Below are positions 26,375 through 34,478 of a stretch of DNA of 36,312 nucleotides, piece by piece. The stretch comes from Alcaligenaceae bacterium (GTDB taxonomy: Bacteria; Pseudomonadota; Gammaproteobacteria; Burkholderiales; Burkholderiaceae_B), in assembly GCA_012727555.1 (NCBI GenBank), contig JAAYGT010000208.1, positions 1-36,312 on the forward strand, in the 5' to 3' direction. The notes under the pieces were generated by a model. That model saw only the letters and a list, made by a program, of their open reading frames with translations. It was not told the DNA's origin and searched no databases. The translations under genes were made by a program, and so were the position numbers. Position 1 is the first letter of the stretch. Each line of letters begins with the position of its first letter.

Positions 26375-27307
26375 ATGATCCGCAGCATGACCGCGTTTGG
26401 CAGCGCACGGGCCGAATCCCCCGCAGGTACCGTTTCCATCGAATTTCGCACGGTCAACAGCCGTTTTCTTGATGTGAACCTGCGCATGCCCGACGACCTG
26501 CGCATGGCCGAAGGCCTGATCCGTGAGCAACTGGGCCAGGCCATCAAGCGCGGCAAAGTTGAAGTTCGGGTGTCGTACAACCGTACCGAAACAAAAACGG
26601 TTCCGTCACTGGATCCCGCCTACCTGGCCGCCGCTGCCGAACAACTGCAGATCGCCCGCCGTTTCATGCCCGATCTTCAGGCGCCCCGGCTGCAGGAATT
26701 GCTGAACCTGGCCGGATCAAATGACGCAGCAGGTTTTGACCCCGACGTGTGGTTGCCCATGTGCCTGGAAGCGACGCAGGCGGCCTTGAAAGAACTGCAG
26801 GCCGGCCGTGAGCGCGAGGGCGAACGCCTGGCCGCCACCATGCGCGAATGCGCCCGGCAAATGCAAGCGCTGGTGGATCAGGTTGAACAGGAACTACCTG
26901 CCCTGATCGCCGAGCACCAGGAAAAAATTACCACCCGACTGCGCGACGCCCTGCTGGCCGCCAGCCCCGATGGCTTTGCCCTGATCAGCGGGCCTGAACT
27001 GTCGGCACGTATTGCCCAGGAAGCTGCGCTGTTCGGTCTGCGCGTTGATGTGGCCGAGGAACTGGCCCGCCTGCGTTCACATGTGCAGGAACTGGATCAC
27101 CTGCTGGGTTCGGGTGAAGCGGCTGGGCGCAGTGCGGGGAAAAACACCGGCAGCGCAGGGAAACGACTGGACTTTCTGTTTCAGGAAATGAACCGCGAAG
27201 CCAATACGCTGGGCTCGAAGGCCGCTGCACTTAGCGTGACACGCGCTGCCATTGATCTTAAATTGCTGATTGAGCAGATGCGCGAGCAGGCCATGAATAT
27301 TGAGTGA
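26375..27307 (+). CDS. yicC: YicC-family endoribonuclease
   Basis: The 310-residue protein is a YicC family member. E. coli YicC is an endoribonuclease that promotes small RNA decay. The N-terminal hallmark MIRSMTAFGSARAE and the C-terminal hallmark FLFQEMNREANTLGSKA followed by IEQMREQAMNIE are both intact. The ATG at 26375 follows AAGGCAGG; an upstream in-frame start at 26258 would read through the terminator and is rejected. The gene is complete, ending TGA at 27307. In many betaproteobacteria yicC is followed by gmk (guanylate kinase), but here integrase DNA begins directly after it. Confidence 0.94.
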   Translation: MIRSMTAFGSARAESPAGTVSIEFRTVNSRFLDVNLRMPDDLRMAEGLIREQLGQAIKRGKVEVRVSYNRTETKTVPSLDPAYLAAAAEQLQIARRFMPDLQAPRLQELLNLAGSNDAAGFDPDVWLPMCLEATQAALKELQAGREREGERLAATMRECARQMQALVDQVEQELPALIAEHQEKITTRLRDALLAASPDGFALISGPELSARIAQEAALFGLRVDVAEELARLRSHVQELDHLLGSGEAAGRSAGKNTGSAGKRLDFLFQEMNREANTLGSKAAALSVTRAAIDLKLLIEQMREQAMNIE

Positions 27308-27389
27308 TGGAAACCGAGATCAAAAGAACTCAATTTATTCAATAAAATCAAGGCCATTACAAGAATTCCACTCCATGGAACTCAACCAG

Positions 27390-27467
27390 TACCCACCAGT
27401 ATCAACCTCAAAGTGGTGAGTATAATGGTGAGTACATTGCTAAAGCTACTACATCCAGTGGTGAGTA
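27390..27467. repeat. Arm-type integrase repeats (attachment region)
   Basis: TGGTGAGTA occurs at 27414-27422, 27426-27434 and 27459-27467, and a near-inverted copy TACCCACCA lies at 27390-27398. They sit just before the integrase start and between it and yicC. Clustered short repeats beside a P4-type integrase are likely arm-type binding sites within the left attachment site. The core crossover sequence cannot be fixed without the other end of the element. Confidence 0.65.
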
Positions 27468-27489
27468 CATTTTTGGAGGGGGAAGCGTT

Positions 27490-28698
27490 ATGGCTGTGCT
27501 TACAAGCAAGGCCGTCAGTTCAAAAATCAGGGGGGAGCCAGGACATTTTGCCGATGGCAACGGCCTTTACCTTGTGGTGCCTACAAGAGGTCGCGCGTAT
27601 TGGGCGCTGCGCTTCACGTCCAACTCGAAACGCAAGCAAATGACGCTGGGTGTCGTGGATGACCTGTCGCTTGCTGATGCACGAGCAGCCGCCGCTTTGC
27701 AGATGAAGCAACTGCGCGAGGGTCTTGACCCTCTTGTCGCAAAGAAAAGAGCCGAGTACGACTCCATTACCTGCGTGGATGACCTTTTTGCCGACTGGCA
27801 TGAAGGCAATGTAAAGCGCCTGAAACACCCTCATATTCCCTTTCGGGTTTACAACAAAGACATCTCCCCTGTGATAGGGAAAATACAGCCAGCGGCTGTT
27901 ACTGGGCGCGATATCAGGCAGATTCTGAGAAACATATCGGAAAGCGGCAGACCCACCATTGCCAATGATGCTTTGCTGTACTGCAAGCAGTTGTTTAATC
28001 ATGGCATCAAGCTGGATATTGTTTCCTACAACCCTGCTTTTGCTTTCTCGGTGGATGATGCCGGCGGTATAGAGAAGAGCAGAGACAGAGCGCTTACCAT
28101 CGAAGAGCTTGCTTTTACTTTCAAGAGATTTAGAGAAGAAGCAGATGGCTTCACCCGCGACAACTACCTAGCTTGCGCTCTTTTGGTCTTGCTGGGGGTC
28201 AGGAAAGGCGAACTGACTGAAGCAACATGGAGTGAGTTTGACCTGAATAAAAAAATCTGGTACTTACCCCAGGAACGCAGTAAATCCGGTGTAGCCATTG
28301 ATATTCCCTTGCCAGACTTGGCTATCCAATGGATAAACGAGCTTAAAGTGCGCTCATTCGGTTCTGCTTATGTCTTCCCTAACAGAAGATCGAGCAAAAT
28401 GCCCCACATGGGCAAAGACACCCTAAATCGAGCAATATCAAAACTGTTTGGCAGGGAGCCTGGCAGAGCCGTTCAGCCTGAAAATAAAATGGGCGATTTC
28501 GAGCACTTTACTGTGCATGACCTACGGCGCACCTGTCGGAGCCTGCTGGCTTCGCTAGGTGTTCCTGGGCATGTGGCGGAACGGTGCCTTAACCATAAGC
28601 TCAAAGGCGTGGAGGGGATCTATAACCGCCATGACTACTTTGACGAAAGAAGAGACGCCCTGAATCTGCTTGCCAAAAAGCTCGCGCCACTTACATAG
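27490..28698 (+). CDS. int: P4-type tyrosine recombinase/integrase
   Basis: The 402-residue site-specific recombinase should catalyse integration and excision of the element. It has the N-terminal arm-binding domain of the DUF4102 type (KIRGEPGHFADGNGLYLVVP, then YWALRFTSNSKRKQMTLG), a central SAM-like domain, and the catalytic domain. The catalytic residues are all present: Arg238 (LLGVRKGELTEA), His343 and Arg346 (HDLRR), His369 (LNHKLKG) and Tyr378 (GIYNRHDYF). It therefore looks intact. The ATG at 27490 follows GGAGGGGGAAG. It points into the element from the yicC junction. Its G+C is visibly lower than that of the core genes to its left. Confidence 0.95.
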   Translation: MAVLTSKAVSSKIRGEPGHFADGNGLYLVVPTRGRAYWALRFTSNSKRKQMTLGVVDDLSLADARAAAALQMKQLREGLDPLVAKKRAEYDSITCVDDLFADWHEGNVKRLKHPHIPFRVYNKDISPVIGKIQPAAVTGRDIRQILRNISESGRPTIANDALLYCKQLFNHGIKLDIVSYNPAFAFSVDDAGGIEKSRDRALTIEELAFTFKRFREEADGFTRDNYLACALLVLLGVRKGELTEATWSEFDLNKKIWYLPQERSKSGVAIDIPLPDLAIQWINELKVRSFGSAYVFPNRRSSKMPHMGKDTLNRAISKLFGREPGRAVQPENKMGDFEHFTVHDLRRTCRSLLASLGVPGHVAERCLNHKLKGVEGIYNRHDYFDERRDALNLLAKKLAPLT

Positions 28699-28723
28699 AG
28701 CGTCCGCACATACTTCACAGACG

Positions 28724-28743
28724 TGTTTCAAAATAATGAAACA
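28724..28743. other. Short hairpin after the integrase gene
   Basis: TGTTTCA (28724-28730) and TGAAACA (28737-28743) form a 7-bp stem with a 6-base loop in the gap before the next gene. There is no long T-run, so it is at best a weak terminator or an operator for the downstream cassette. Confidence 0.4.
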
Positions 28744-28790
28744 TTGAGTGATTATTGTGTCAAATAGTTTACCATCAGAGGAATCATCGA

Positions 28791-29645
28791 ATGTTCAAGA
28801 CTGGTGTGAAGAAGGAAGCATTGAAGGCACTTGAAGCGGTGCAGGATGATTACACTGATCTGTGCGAAAGAGTACAGGTCAAAGCCGAGGAGCTTTTCAA
28901 CCTGAGGCAGTCTACAAGCCTAGAGCTTATCCCAGAGGTTGAAGCATACGTCAACAGCCTCGCCAACACCCCAAAGGAGTTCGACAAGAGCTTTGCCGAG
29001 TACAAAGCCGAGTTCACTGTTTTCACCAGTATCCTTCATGAGTTAGAGCTTGCTGCCAAAGAAGCTCAGGTCAAGGCCGGTGGCGGTGCAGCGATCGGCA
29101 TAGCGGCTGGGGTCGGTACTGCAGCCCTCGCCCCTACTGCCGCTATGGCAGTAGCGACCACATTCGGTACCGCATCAACTGGAGCAGCCATTTCTGGTCT
29201 GTCTGGTGCTGCAGCCTCCAAAGCAGCTCTGGCGTGGCTGGGCGGTGGAGCCTTGGCCAAGGGTGGCGCTGGTATGGCCGGTGGCAAAGCCCTGCTGGCG
29301 CTGGCCGGCCCGGTAGGCTGGGCAATAGGCGGTACTGCTGTTGTCGGCGCAGGCCTGTTTGCTCGAAACAAGAACGGCAAAATCGCAGACCAAGCTATTG
29401 CTGCCCGGAAAGAGTTGGAGGTTCATGTTCGTAGAACCCGGTCGGCTATCTTGGAAATCGATCGGACAATGGAGCAGACCGACAAACATGCCGAGGGTAT
29501 GCGTGAGATGCTGACCCTGTTGAAGAATGACGCCCCTGTTGACTACAACCAGTTCAACTTGGAAATGCGCCAGTGTATCGCTGCTCTAGTCAACCACGTT
29601 CACTCTCTCTCCGAGCTTCTGAACAAAAAAGTGGATGTGAGCTGA
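28791..29645 (+). CDS. Unknown protein: coiled-coil / glycine-zipper / coiled-coil
   Basis: I do not recognise a named family for this 284-residue protein. Residues 1-95 are helical and charged (likely coiled coil). Residues 97-190 form a long Gly/Ala-rich hydrophobic stretch with repeated small-residue spacing (AGGGAAIGIAAGVGTAALAP, TFGTASTGAAISGLSGAAAS, LAWLGGGALAKGGAGMAGGK), ending at the basic stop-transfer-like ARNKNGK. Residues 195-284 are helical again. This glycine-zipper layout suits membrane insertion or tight helix packing, as in pore-forming or membrane-remodelling proteins. The ATG at 28791 follows AGAGGA; an upstream TTG at 28755 is less likely. It sits one base before the next gene, so the two are almost certainly co-translated. 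Function unknown; toxin or defence roles are inference. Confidence 0.85.
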   Translation: MFKTGVKKEALKALEAVQDDYTDLCERVQVKAEELFNLRQSTSLELIPEVEAYVNSLANTPKEFDKSFAEYKAEFTVFTSILHELELAAKEAQVKAGGGAAIGIAAGVGTAALAPTAAMAVATTFGTASTGAAISGLSGAAASKAALAWLGGGALAKGGAGMAGGKALLALAGPVGWAIGGTAVVGAGLFARNKNGKIADQAIAARKELEVHVRRTRSAILEIDRTMEQTDKHAEGMREMLTLLKNDAPVDYNQFNLEMRQCIAALVNHVHSLSELLNKKVDVS

Positions 29646-29646
29646 C

Positions 29647-31074
29647 ATGAATGTTAGGAGCGGTATCGTTCGTGATCAGATTGTTGGGGTGGCAGTGCAG
29701 CACCTCAACGATGTGCGCGAGGCTTCAAAAATTGCCACGCTGAATGCCCAAGACGCGTTGCTGGAAAAGGCATTTGAGCAAGTTGATGGTGCCAGGGCGT
29801 GGCTAGAAGACCCTTCAAAACTTCTCGGCTCAGAGGGGGCAAAGCATGGTGAGTTTGCGGAGATAGTCGAGGTTCAGATCCGTAATGCTTACTCCATGAT
29901 TGACGGAAACGATCCTGTTGCCACATTTGAGGGGACTGCGCGAACTGGTGCTGCGGACTTCTTCATTGAGGGGCAGGCATTTCAATCGAAGTTCTACGGC
30001 AACATACCTCAAGGGTTGCGCGCATTTGTCGAGCACTTAGAGAAGTATCCTGAAATGGCCAAGGATGGCGGTTTGATGTTTCCGTCTGACAAATACGAAA
30101 CTGTCATGCGGGTACTTAATGGGGAAGAAACTGAGCTTGCTGACAAAAGTCAAAATGCGATCAGGGAGTGGGCAGGCAAGATCGAGGAGCTAACCGGGAA
30201 GAAATTTGAAGAAGCGGTTAGCCCTAGTATTTCTACCTATTCAGATGTTCAGTTGGGAGTAGCTCATGACACCCTGGACAACCATGAGACCGAACTTGAG
30301 GACATAAATTCCGATCACAAAGAGCAGATCGAGTTGGATCACGGCCCATCTTTGGCTGGAGCTGCCCAAGCTGCTGCAATAGCTGGTGCAGTAAGCGGAG
30401 TAATTACCACGGGTATGGCCTTCTATTCCAAGGCTCGGGAAGGCAAGAACGTCTTCCGTGGTGAGTTCACAACCGAAGACTGGAAGGATGTGGGCTTTGC
30501 GGGAGCCAAAGGCTTCGGGGCTGGTGCAGTCACTGGCGGCGCAATCTATGCCCTGACCAACTACGCAGACATGGCTGCGCCCTTCGCCGCTGCCGTGGTC
30601 AGCGCTGGCAAAGGCTTGGCTACGCTGACCAACGAGTACATGGCAGGGTCAATCAGTTCCGAGGAGTATTTTGACCTTGGTATGTGTCTGTGTGCTGAAT
30701 CAGCCATCGTTGGCCTGGCTACAGCCGCTGGTCAGGCCATCATCCCAATACCGGTGCTTGGCGGCATCATCGGATCGATTTCAGGGAAAATGATGCTGCA
30801 GCTGGCGCAGGGGCTTGATGCCAAGCATATAACGGCCTTGAAAGCGGAAATGGACAGCTTTTTGGCTTCCCTAGACAAGACCTATCAGCGCGTTGTCGAT
30901 GAGATCAATGCCGAGTTCGACAAGCTGGGCAAACTGACTGATGCTGCCTTTGACTTCAACCTGAACTACCAACTGGCTCTGTCTGCTAGCGTCGATTTGG
31001 CCGTTGCCTATGGTGTGTCAGAGGAGAAAATTTTGCGCAGCGTGGGCGATGTGGATGCCTTCATGCTTGGTTGA
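29647..31074 (+). CDS. Unknown protein: nuclease-like N-terminal half, glycine-rich membrane-like C-terminal half
   Basis: The family of this 475-residue protein is not one I can name. Residues 65-155 contain KHGEFAE, then AADFFIEG followed by FQSKFYG. The spacing Glu72, Asp104, Gln113-x-Lys115 resembles the (E)-D-(E/Q)xK core of PD-(D/E)XK nuclease folds. The next block HLEKYPEMAKDGGLMFPSDKY in parts would be the helix after that core. Residues 235-390 are Gly/Ala-rich and hydrophobic (AGAAQAAAIAGAVSGVITTG, KGFGAGAVTGGAIYAL, IIPIPVLGGIIGSISGKMM). Residues 395-475 are amphipathic helix. It begins one base after the previous gene. Nuclease activity is a hypothesis from motif spacing; the Gln in place of Glu occurs in some families. 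Confidence 0.85.
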   Translation: MNVRSGIVRDQIVGVAVQHLNDVREASKIATLNAQDALLEKAFEQVDGARAWLEDPSKLLGSEGAKHGEFAEIVEVQIRNAYSMIDGNDPVATFEGTARTGAADFFIEGQAFQSKFYGNIPQGLRAFVEHLEKYPEMAKDGGLMFPSDKYETVMRVLNGEETELADKSQNAIREWAGKIEELTGKKFEEAVSPSISTYSDVQLGVAHDTLDNHETELEDINSDHKEQIELDHGPSLAGAAQAAAIAGAVSGVITTGMAFYSKAREGKNVFRGEFTTEDWKDVGFAGAKGFGAGAVTGGAIYALTNYADMAAPFAAAVVSAGKGLATLTNEYMAGSISSEEYFDLGMCLCAESAIVGLATAAGQAIIPIPVLGGIIGSISGKMMLQLAQGLDAKHITALKAEMDSFLASLDKTYQRVVDEINAEFDKLGKLTDAAFDFNLNYQLALSASVDLAVAYGVSEEKILRSVGDVDAFMLG

Positions 31075-31487
31075 GCGGTATCGCTTAACTTTACTTGCCG
31101 CCATACCAGCCGCTGGCCACGTTGCAGAAATCCGGATCGTACAGGTAGTGCGCGCACAGGGTGGCAAAGCATTCGCTGACGAACGCCGTGAGCTTGTTGG
31201 GCTGTGCGCTGCGCACGGTACTTCGGCGGGCCGTCCACCTCCCCGTGCAGCCACTTCGCCACCGTGTTGCGCGAGAGCCCCGTCATGCGCGCAATCTCGC
31301 GCTCCGATTTGTTCTTCCGGGCATGCAAATGCCGGATCCTGCCAATCATGTCCATGGTGATCACTCCTCGTCCTCTGCTGCACAAAAAAATAGCAGAATA
31401 GGTTGTTCACCTGGCTCAGTTTTCGGTCGGCACAACCCTCAAAAGTGGCTCAGTTTTCGGTCGGCGCCAACACATGGGTACTTCCTT
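31075..31487 (-). mobile_element. Decayed IS21-family insertion sequence end with istA remnant
   Basis: On the minus strand the element starts with TGTTGGCGCCGACCG at 31472, the TGT-beginning end typical of IS21 elements. Two copies of a 19-base repeat (plus-strand TGGCTCAGTTTTCGGTCGG at 31412-31430 and 31446-31464) are the usual multiple terminal repeats. Inside lies the start of an IstA-type transposase, followed by degenerate sequence to about 31091. There is no istB and no second end, so it is a remnant that cannot move by itself. It abuts the hsdR stop with only 15 bp between. Confidence 0.8.
31215..31349 (-). pseudogene. istA: IstA transposase N-terminal fragment (IS21 family)
   Basis: Minus-strand codons from about 31349 give MIGRIRHLHARKNKSEREIA then RMTGLSRNTVAKWLHGEVDG and PPKYR, the N-terminal helix-turn-helix of IstA-type transposases. 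After PPKYR the frame breaks. The expected continuation PNKLTAF appears a short way on in a different frame (one extra base in the interval). That frame then runs into unrelated residues (YLYDPDFCNVASGWYGGK) and stops near 31091. It is a frameshifted, truncated remnant of a gene normally several hundred codons long. Confidence 0.75.
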
Positions 31488-34478
31488 TTAGTAATACTGC
31501 CGGATATAGCTGTAGGCTTTCTCGAACAGCTCCTCATCCGCATGCAGCTTGTATTTGAAGAGGGCTTTGCGCAGTGCCTTCTTGACCTCGCGCTCGCCAG
31601 CCTGCGTGCCTTGCCAGCCCGGGAAGCGAACGAGGCGCACGATCTCGTCGATGTCCGTGACCACGCGCTCGACCATGATCGGCGTCTCGGCGGTCTTCAC
31701 CTCGTTGAACAGTTCGGTGAGCGCCGCCTTGCCGCGATCCTCGTCCTCTTCCGGCGGGACATCCTTCTCGGCCTGCAGCGTTTCCTTGGCGATTTCCAGC
31801 AATTGCTTTAGAAACTCGACGCTGTTGATCTGACCGGACTCGAAGCGATCCTTCAGCGCATCGAGTCGTTCCGACAGCTTCTTGAATTTGGGATTGCCGC
31901 CGTGCCCGCGCAACCGACGCTTGAGCTTGATCTCGATCTCCTTGGCCTTCTTCGGGTCGGGGTTCGACAGCACGGCCTCCAGCAGATCAGCGTCCAGCAC
32001 CAGGGTGTCAAGGTCATCCCGCACGGCGTCCACATGCACGTTCTGGTGAATCAGCTCGATGGTCTTGGCGCCCAGCGAATGCCAGATCAGCTTGCCGTGG
32101 CCACTGGAGGGCTGTACCGACTGGTACACCTGCGACAACCACTTGTAGTCCTTCTCGAAGGGGCCCAGAACGGTGTCCGGTGACAGCGCCTCCCAGATCT
32201 TGTTGAGCACGCTGTACTCGGCGGCAAAGTTGTCTCGCACTTCGTTGTTGGGCAGACACTGCTGCGCGGCGATCAGGCCCTCATAACCTTGCAAACTGCG
32301 ATCGCAGCCAGCGAAAAAGGCCAGGCATTTCTGCATCGCCTCAGGCAGCTTGTCCTTCAACTCCTGGATATTGCTGACCACCTGCTTGACGCTCTGGTCG
32401 TCGAACTCCAGCGCTGCTGCCACGTCATCGAAGATGCCGAGGTAGTCGACGATCAGGCCGTGGGTCTTCTGCTCGGAGTAAGTGCGGTTCACCCGGCAGA
32501 TGGCCTGCAACAGCGTGTGGTCGCGCAGCGGCTTGTCCAGGTACATGGCCTGCAGGATGGGCGCATCAAAGCCGGTCAGCAGCTTGGCCGTGACGATAAT
32601 CAGCTTCAGCGGGTCGGCCGGGTCGCGGAACCGATCCAGCAGTCGCTCTTCTTCGTCGCGGCTTCGGTCGTAGGCCGCGTACTCAGGGTGTTCTTTTTTG
32701 TCCGCCGCCTGCACCGACATGACGATGTCCGTAGCCTCGGGCGGCAGCAGCTTGTCCAGCTCGGCCTTGAACAGCAGGCAGGACTCGCGATCGAACGTTA
32801 CGATCTGGCCCTTGAAGCCATTGGGCTCCACCTTGGTCTGGTAGTGCTCGACGATGTCCTCGCACACCTTGCGGATGCGCTCAGGCGTCTTGACCAGCAC
32901 GGCCATCTTGGCGGCAGTCTTGGCGAGGTTGTCCTTGTCGAGATCCGACAGGCCGCCGGTCAGGTCTTTGTACGCGGCATCCAGCGCTGCCTTGTCGATG
33001 TGCAGATCGATCAATCGCGGTTCGAAGTGCAGCTTCAGCGTGGCGCCGTCGCGGATCGACTCCTCGAAGCCGTACCGGCTCATGTAGCCCTTCTCGTCCT
33101 CGTCGGCGCCGAAGGCGTAGAAGGTGTTGCGGTCGGCACGGTTGATCGGCGTGCCGGTCAGGCCGAACAGAAACGCATTGGGCAGGGCCTCACGCATCTT
33201 GCGGCCCAGATCACCTTCCTGCGTGCGGTGGGCCTCGTCGACCAGGGCGATGATGTTGCTGCGGTCGTTCAGACTGCCTGTGGCCTCGCCGAACTTGAAG
33301 ATCGTGGTGATGATGATCTTGCGCACGTCCTGAGCCAGCAGCTGCTGCAGCTTCTCGCGGGTATCCGCTTTTTCCAGGTTGGGAATGTCGGCTCCGGTGA
33401 ACGTACCCGTGATCTGGCTGTCGAGATCGATCCGGTCCACAACGATCAGCACGGTGGGATTCTTCAATCCTGAGTGCATGCGCAGCTTCTGCGCGGCAAA
33501 CACCATCAGCAGTGACTTGCCCGACCCCTGAAAGTGCCAGATCAGTCCTTTCCTGGGGTAACCCGCCAGCACGCGCTCGACGATCTTGTTGGCCGCTTCA
33601 AACTGCTGGTAGCGGCAAATGATCTTGATGCGCTGCTTTTTCTTGTTGGTGGCGAACAGGGTGAAGCTGCCGAGGATGTCCAGCACCACATGCGGGCGCA
33701 ACATGCTCTCAGCGGACAGCTTGAGCGACTTCAGCGGGTGGTGCTGACCATCCTCCCCATTGCCATCCAGATGCCACGGCCCCCAATCCTTGACCGGCAG
33801 GCCGATGGACCCGTAGTGGTAAGCCTTGCCTTCGGTCGCCACCGAGAACACGTTGCAGACGAAGAGCTCAGGCACGAACTTCTCATAGTCGTCGTGCACC
33901 TGCACCGCGCCATCGACCCAACTGATGCACTTCTTAACCGGCGTCTTGGCCTCGATCAGCACCAGCGGCAGACCGTTAACCAGCAGCACCAGATCGGCAC
34001 GGCGCTCAGTGGCGCCAGCACGGTAGGTGTACTGCTGGGTGACGATGTACTGGTTCTGCGACAGATCATCCCGATCGATCAGCCGCACCGGCACATGCTC
34101 GTTGTTGTGACCGAAGGGCATCGAGCGCTCGCCGCGCATCCAGGCGGTCATTTCCTCGTTGGCGCGGATCAGGCCATCCGATCGCACCGACAGCACGATG
34201 GCGCGCAGCTTGTAGAGCACCTCGTCGGCGCGGTCGGGTTGAGCGGCAATCTCCGGATTCAGGCGAATCAACGCATCGCGCACCCAGGGCTCAACCAGCA
34301 CTTCCTGAATCTGGCGCGGCACCTCAGCCGGGGCGGCGTAGCGCCAGCCGATGCCCTTGGGGCTGGGGCCGTAGCTGGATTGAGGTTCCTGGACGGCATT
34401 GGCCGGAGCAGCCTTGATTGGGCCGGCGAGCAGATCGCGGACGTAGGCTTCGACGGTGTTTGACTCAGTAAAGCTCAT
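31488..34478 (-). CDS. hsdR: Type I restriction enzyme R subunit
   Basis: HsdR is the translocating and cutting subunit of a type I restriction-modification system. The 996-residue product has an N-terminal PD-(D/E)XK nuclease with Asp162 and Glu176-x-Lys178 (ADLVLLVNGLPLVLIEAKTP). Two SF2 helicase domains follow: Walker A FQGSGKS (317-322 region), DEAH (414-417), LFGLTGTPINRADR, and later KLLTGFDAPILQAMYLDKPL in parts and ICRVNRTY. The C-terminal helical domain binds the methylase core. The start overlaps the hsdS stop by four bases (34475-34478). All core motifs look intact. Its G+C is high (one 60-base line counted at 40 G+C), unlike the cassette and integrase. hsdM is presumably to the right of the window. 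Confidence 0.96.
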   Translation of the reverse strand: MSFTESNTVEAYVRDLLAGPIKAAPANAVQEPQSSYGPSPKGIGWRYAAPAEVPRQIQEVLVEPWVRDALIRLNPEIAAQPDRADEVLYKLRAIVLSVRSDGLIRANEEMTAWMRGERSMPFGHNNEHVPVRLIDRDDLSQNQYIVTQQYTYRAGATERRADLVLLVNGLPLVLIEAKTPVKKCISWVDGAVQVHDDYEKFVPELFVCNVFSVATEGKAYHYGSIGLPVKDWGPWHLDGNGEDGQHHPLKSLKLSAESMLRPHVVLDILGSFTLFATNKKKQRIKIICRYQQFEAANKIVERVLAGYPRKGLIWHFQGSGKSLLMVFAAQKLRMHSGLKNPTVLIVVDRIDLDSQITGTFTGADIPNLEKADTREKLQQLLAQDVRKIIITTIFKFGEATGSLNDRSNIIALVDEAHRTQEGDLGRKMREALPNAFLFGLTGTPINRADRNTFYAFGADEDEKGYMSRYGFEESIRDGATLKLHFEPRLIDLHIDKAALDAAYKDLTGGLSDLDKDNLAKTAAKMAVLVKTPERIRKVCEDIVEHYQTKVEPNGFKGQIVTFDRESCLLFKAELDKLLPPEATDIVMSVQAADKKEHPEYAAYDRSRDEEERLLDRFRDPADPLKLIIVTAKLLTGFDAPILQAMYLDKPLRDHTLLQAICRVNRTYSEQKTHGLIVDYLGIFDDVAAALEFDDQSVKQVVSNIQELKDKLPEAMQKCLAFFAGCDRSLQGYEGLIAAQQCLPNNEVRDNFAAEYSVLNKIWEALSPDTVLGPFEKDYKWLSQVYQSVQPSSGHGKLIWHSLGAKTIELIHQNVHVDAVRDDLDTLVLDADLLEAVLSNPDPKKAKEIEIKLKRRLRGHGGNPKFKKLSERLDALKDRFESGQINSVEFLKQLLEIAKETLQAEKDVPPEEDEDRGKAALTELFNEVKTAETPIMVERVVTDIDEIVRLVRFPGWQGTQAGEREVKKALRKALFKYKLHADEELFEKAYSYIRQYY

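Noticed and set aside
27390..27467. CRISPR array
   Set aside because: The repeats are only nine bases long, irregularly spaced and partly inverted; there are no spacers of constant length and no cas genes.
32289..33473. 394-codon plus-strand open frame opposite hsdR
   Set aside because: Leu/Val/Gln/Asp-rich mirror frame of hsdR codons, with no ribosome site or family likeness.
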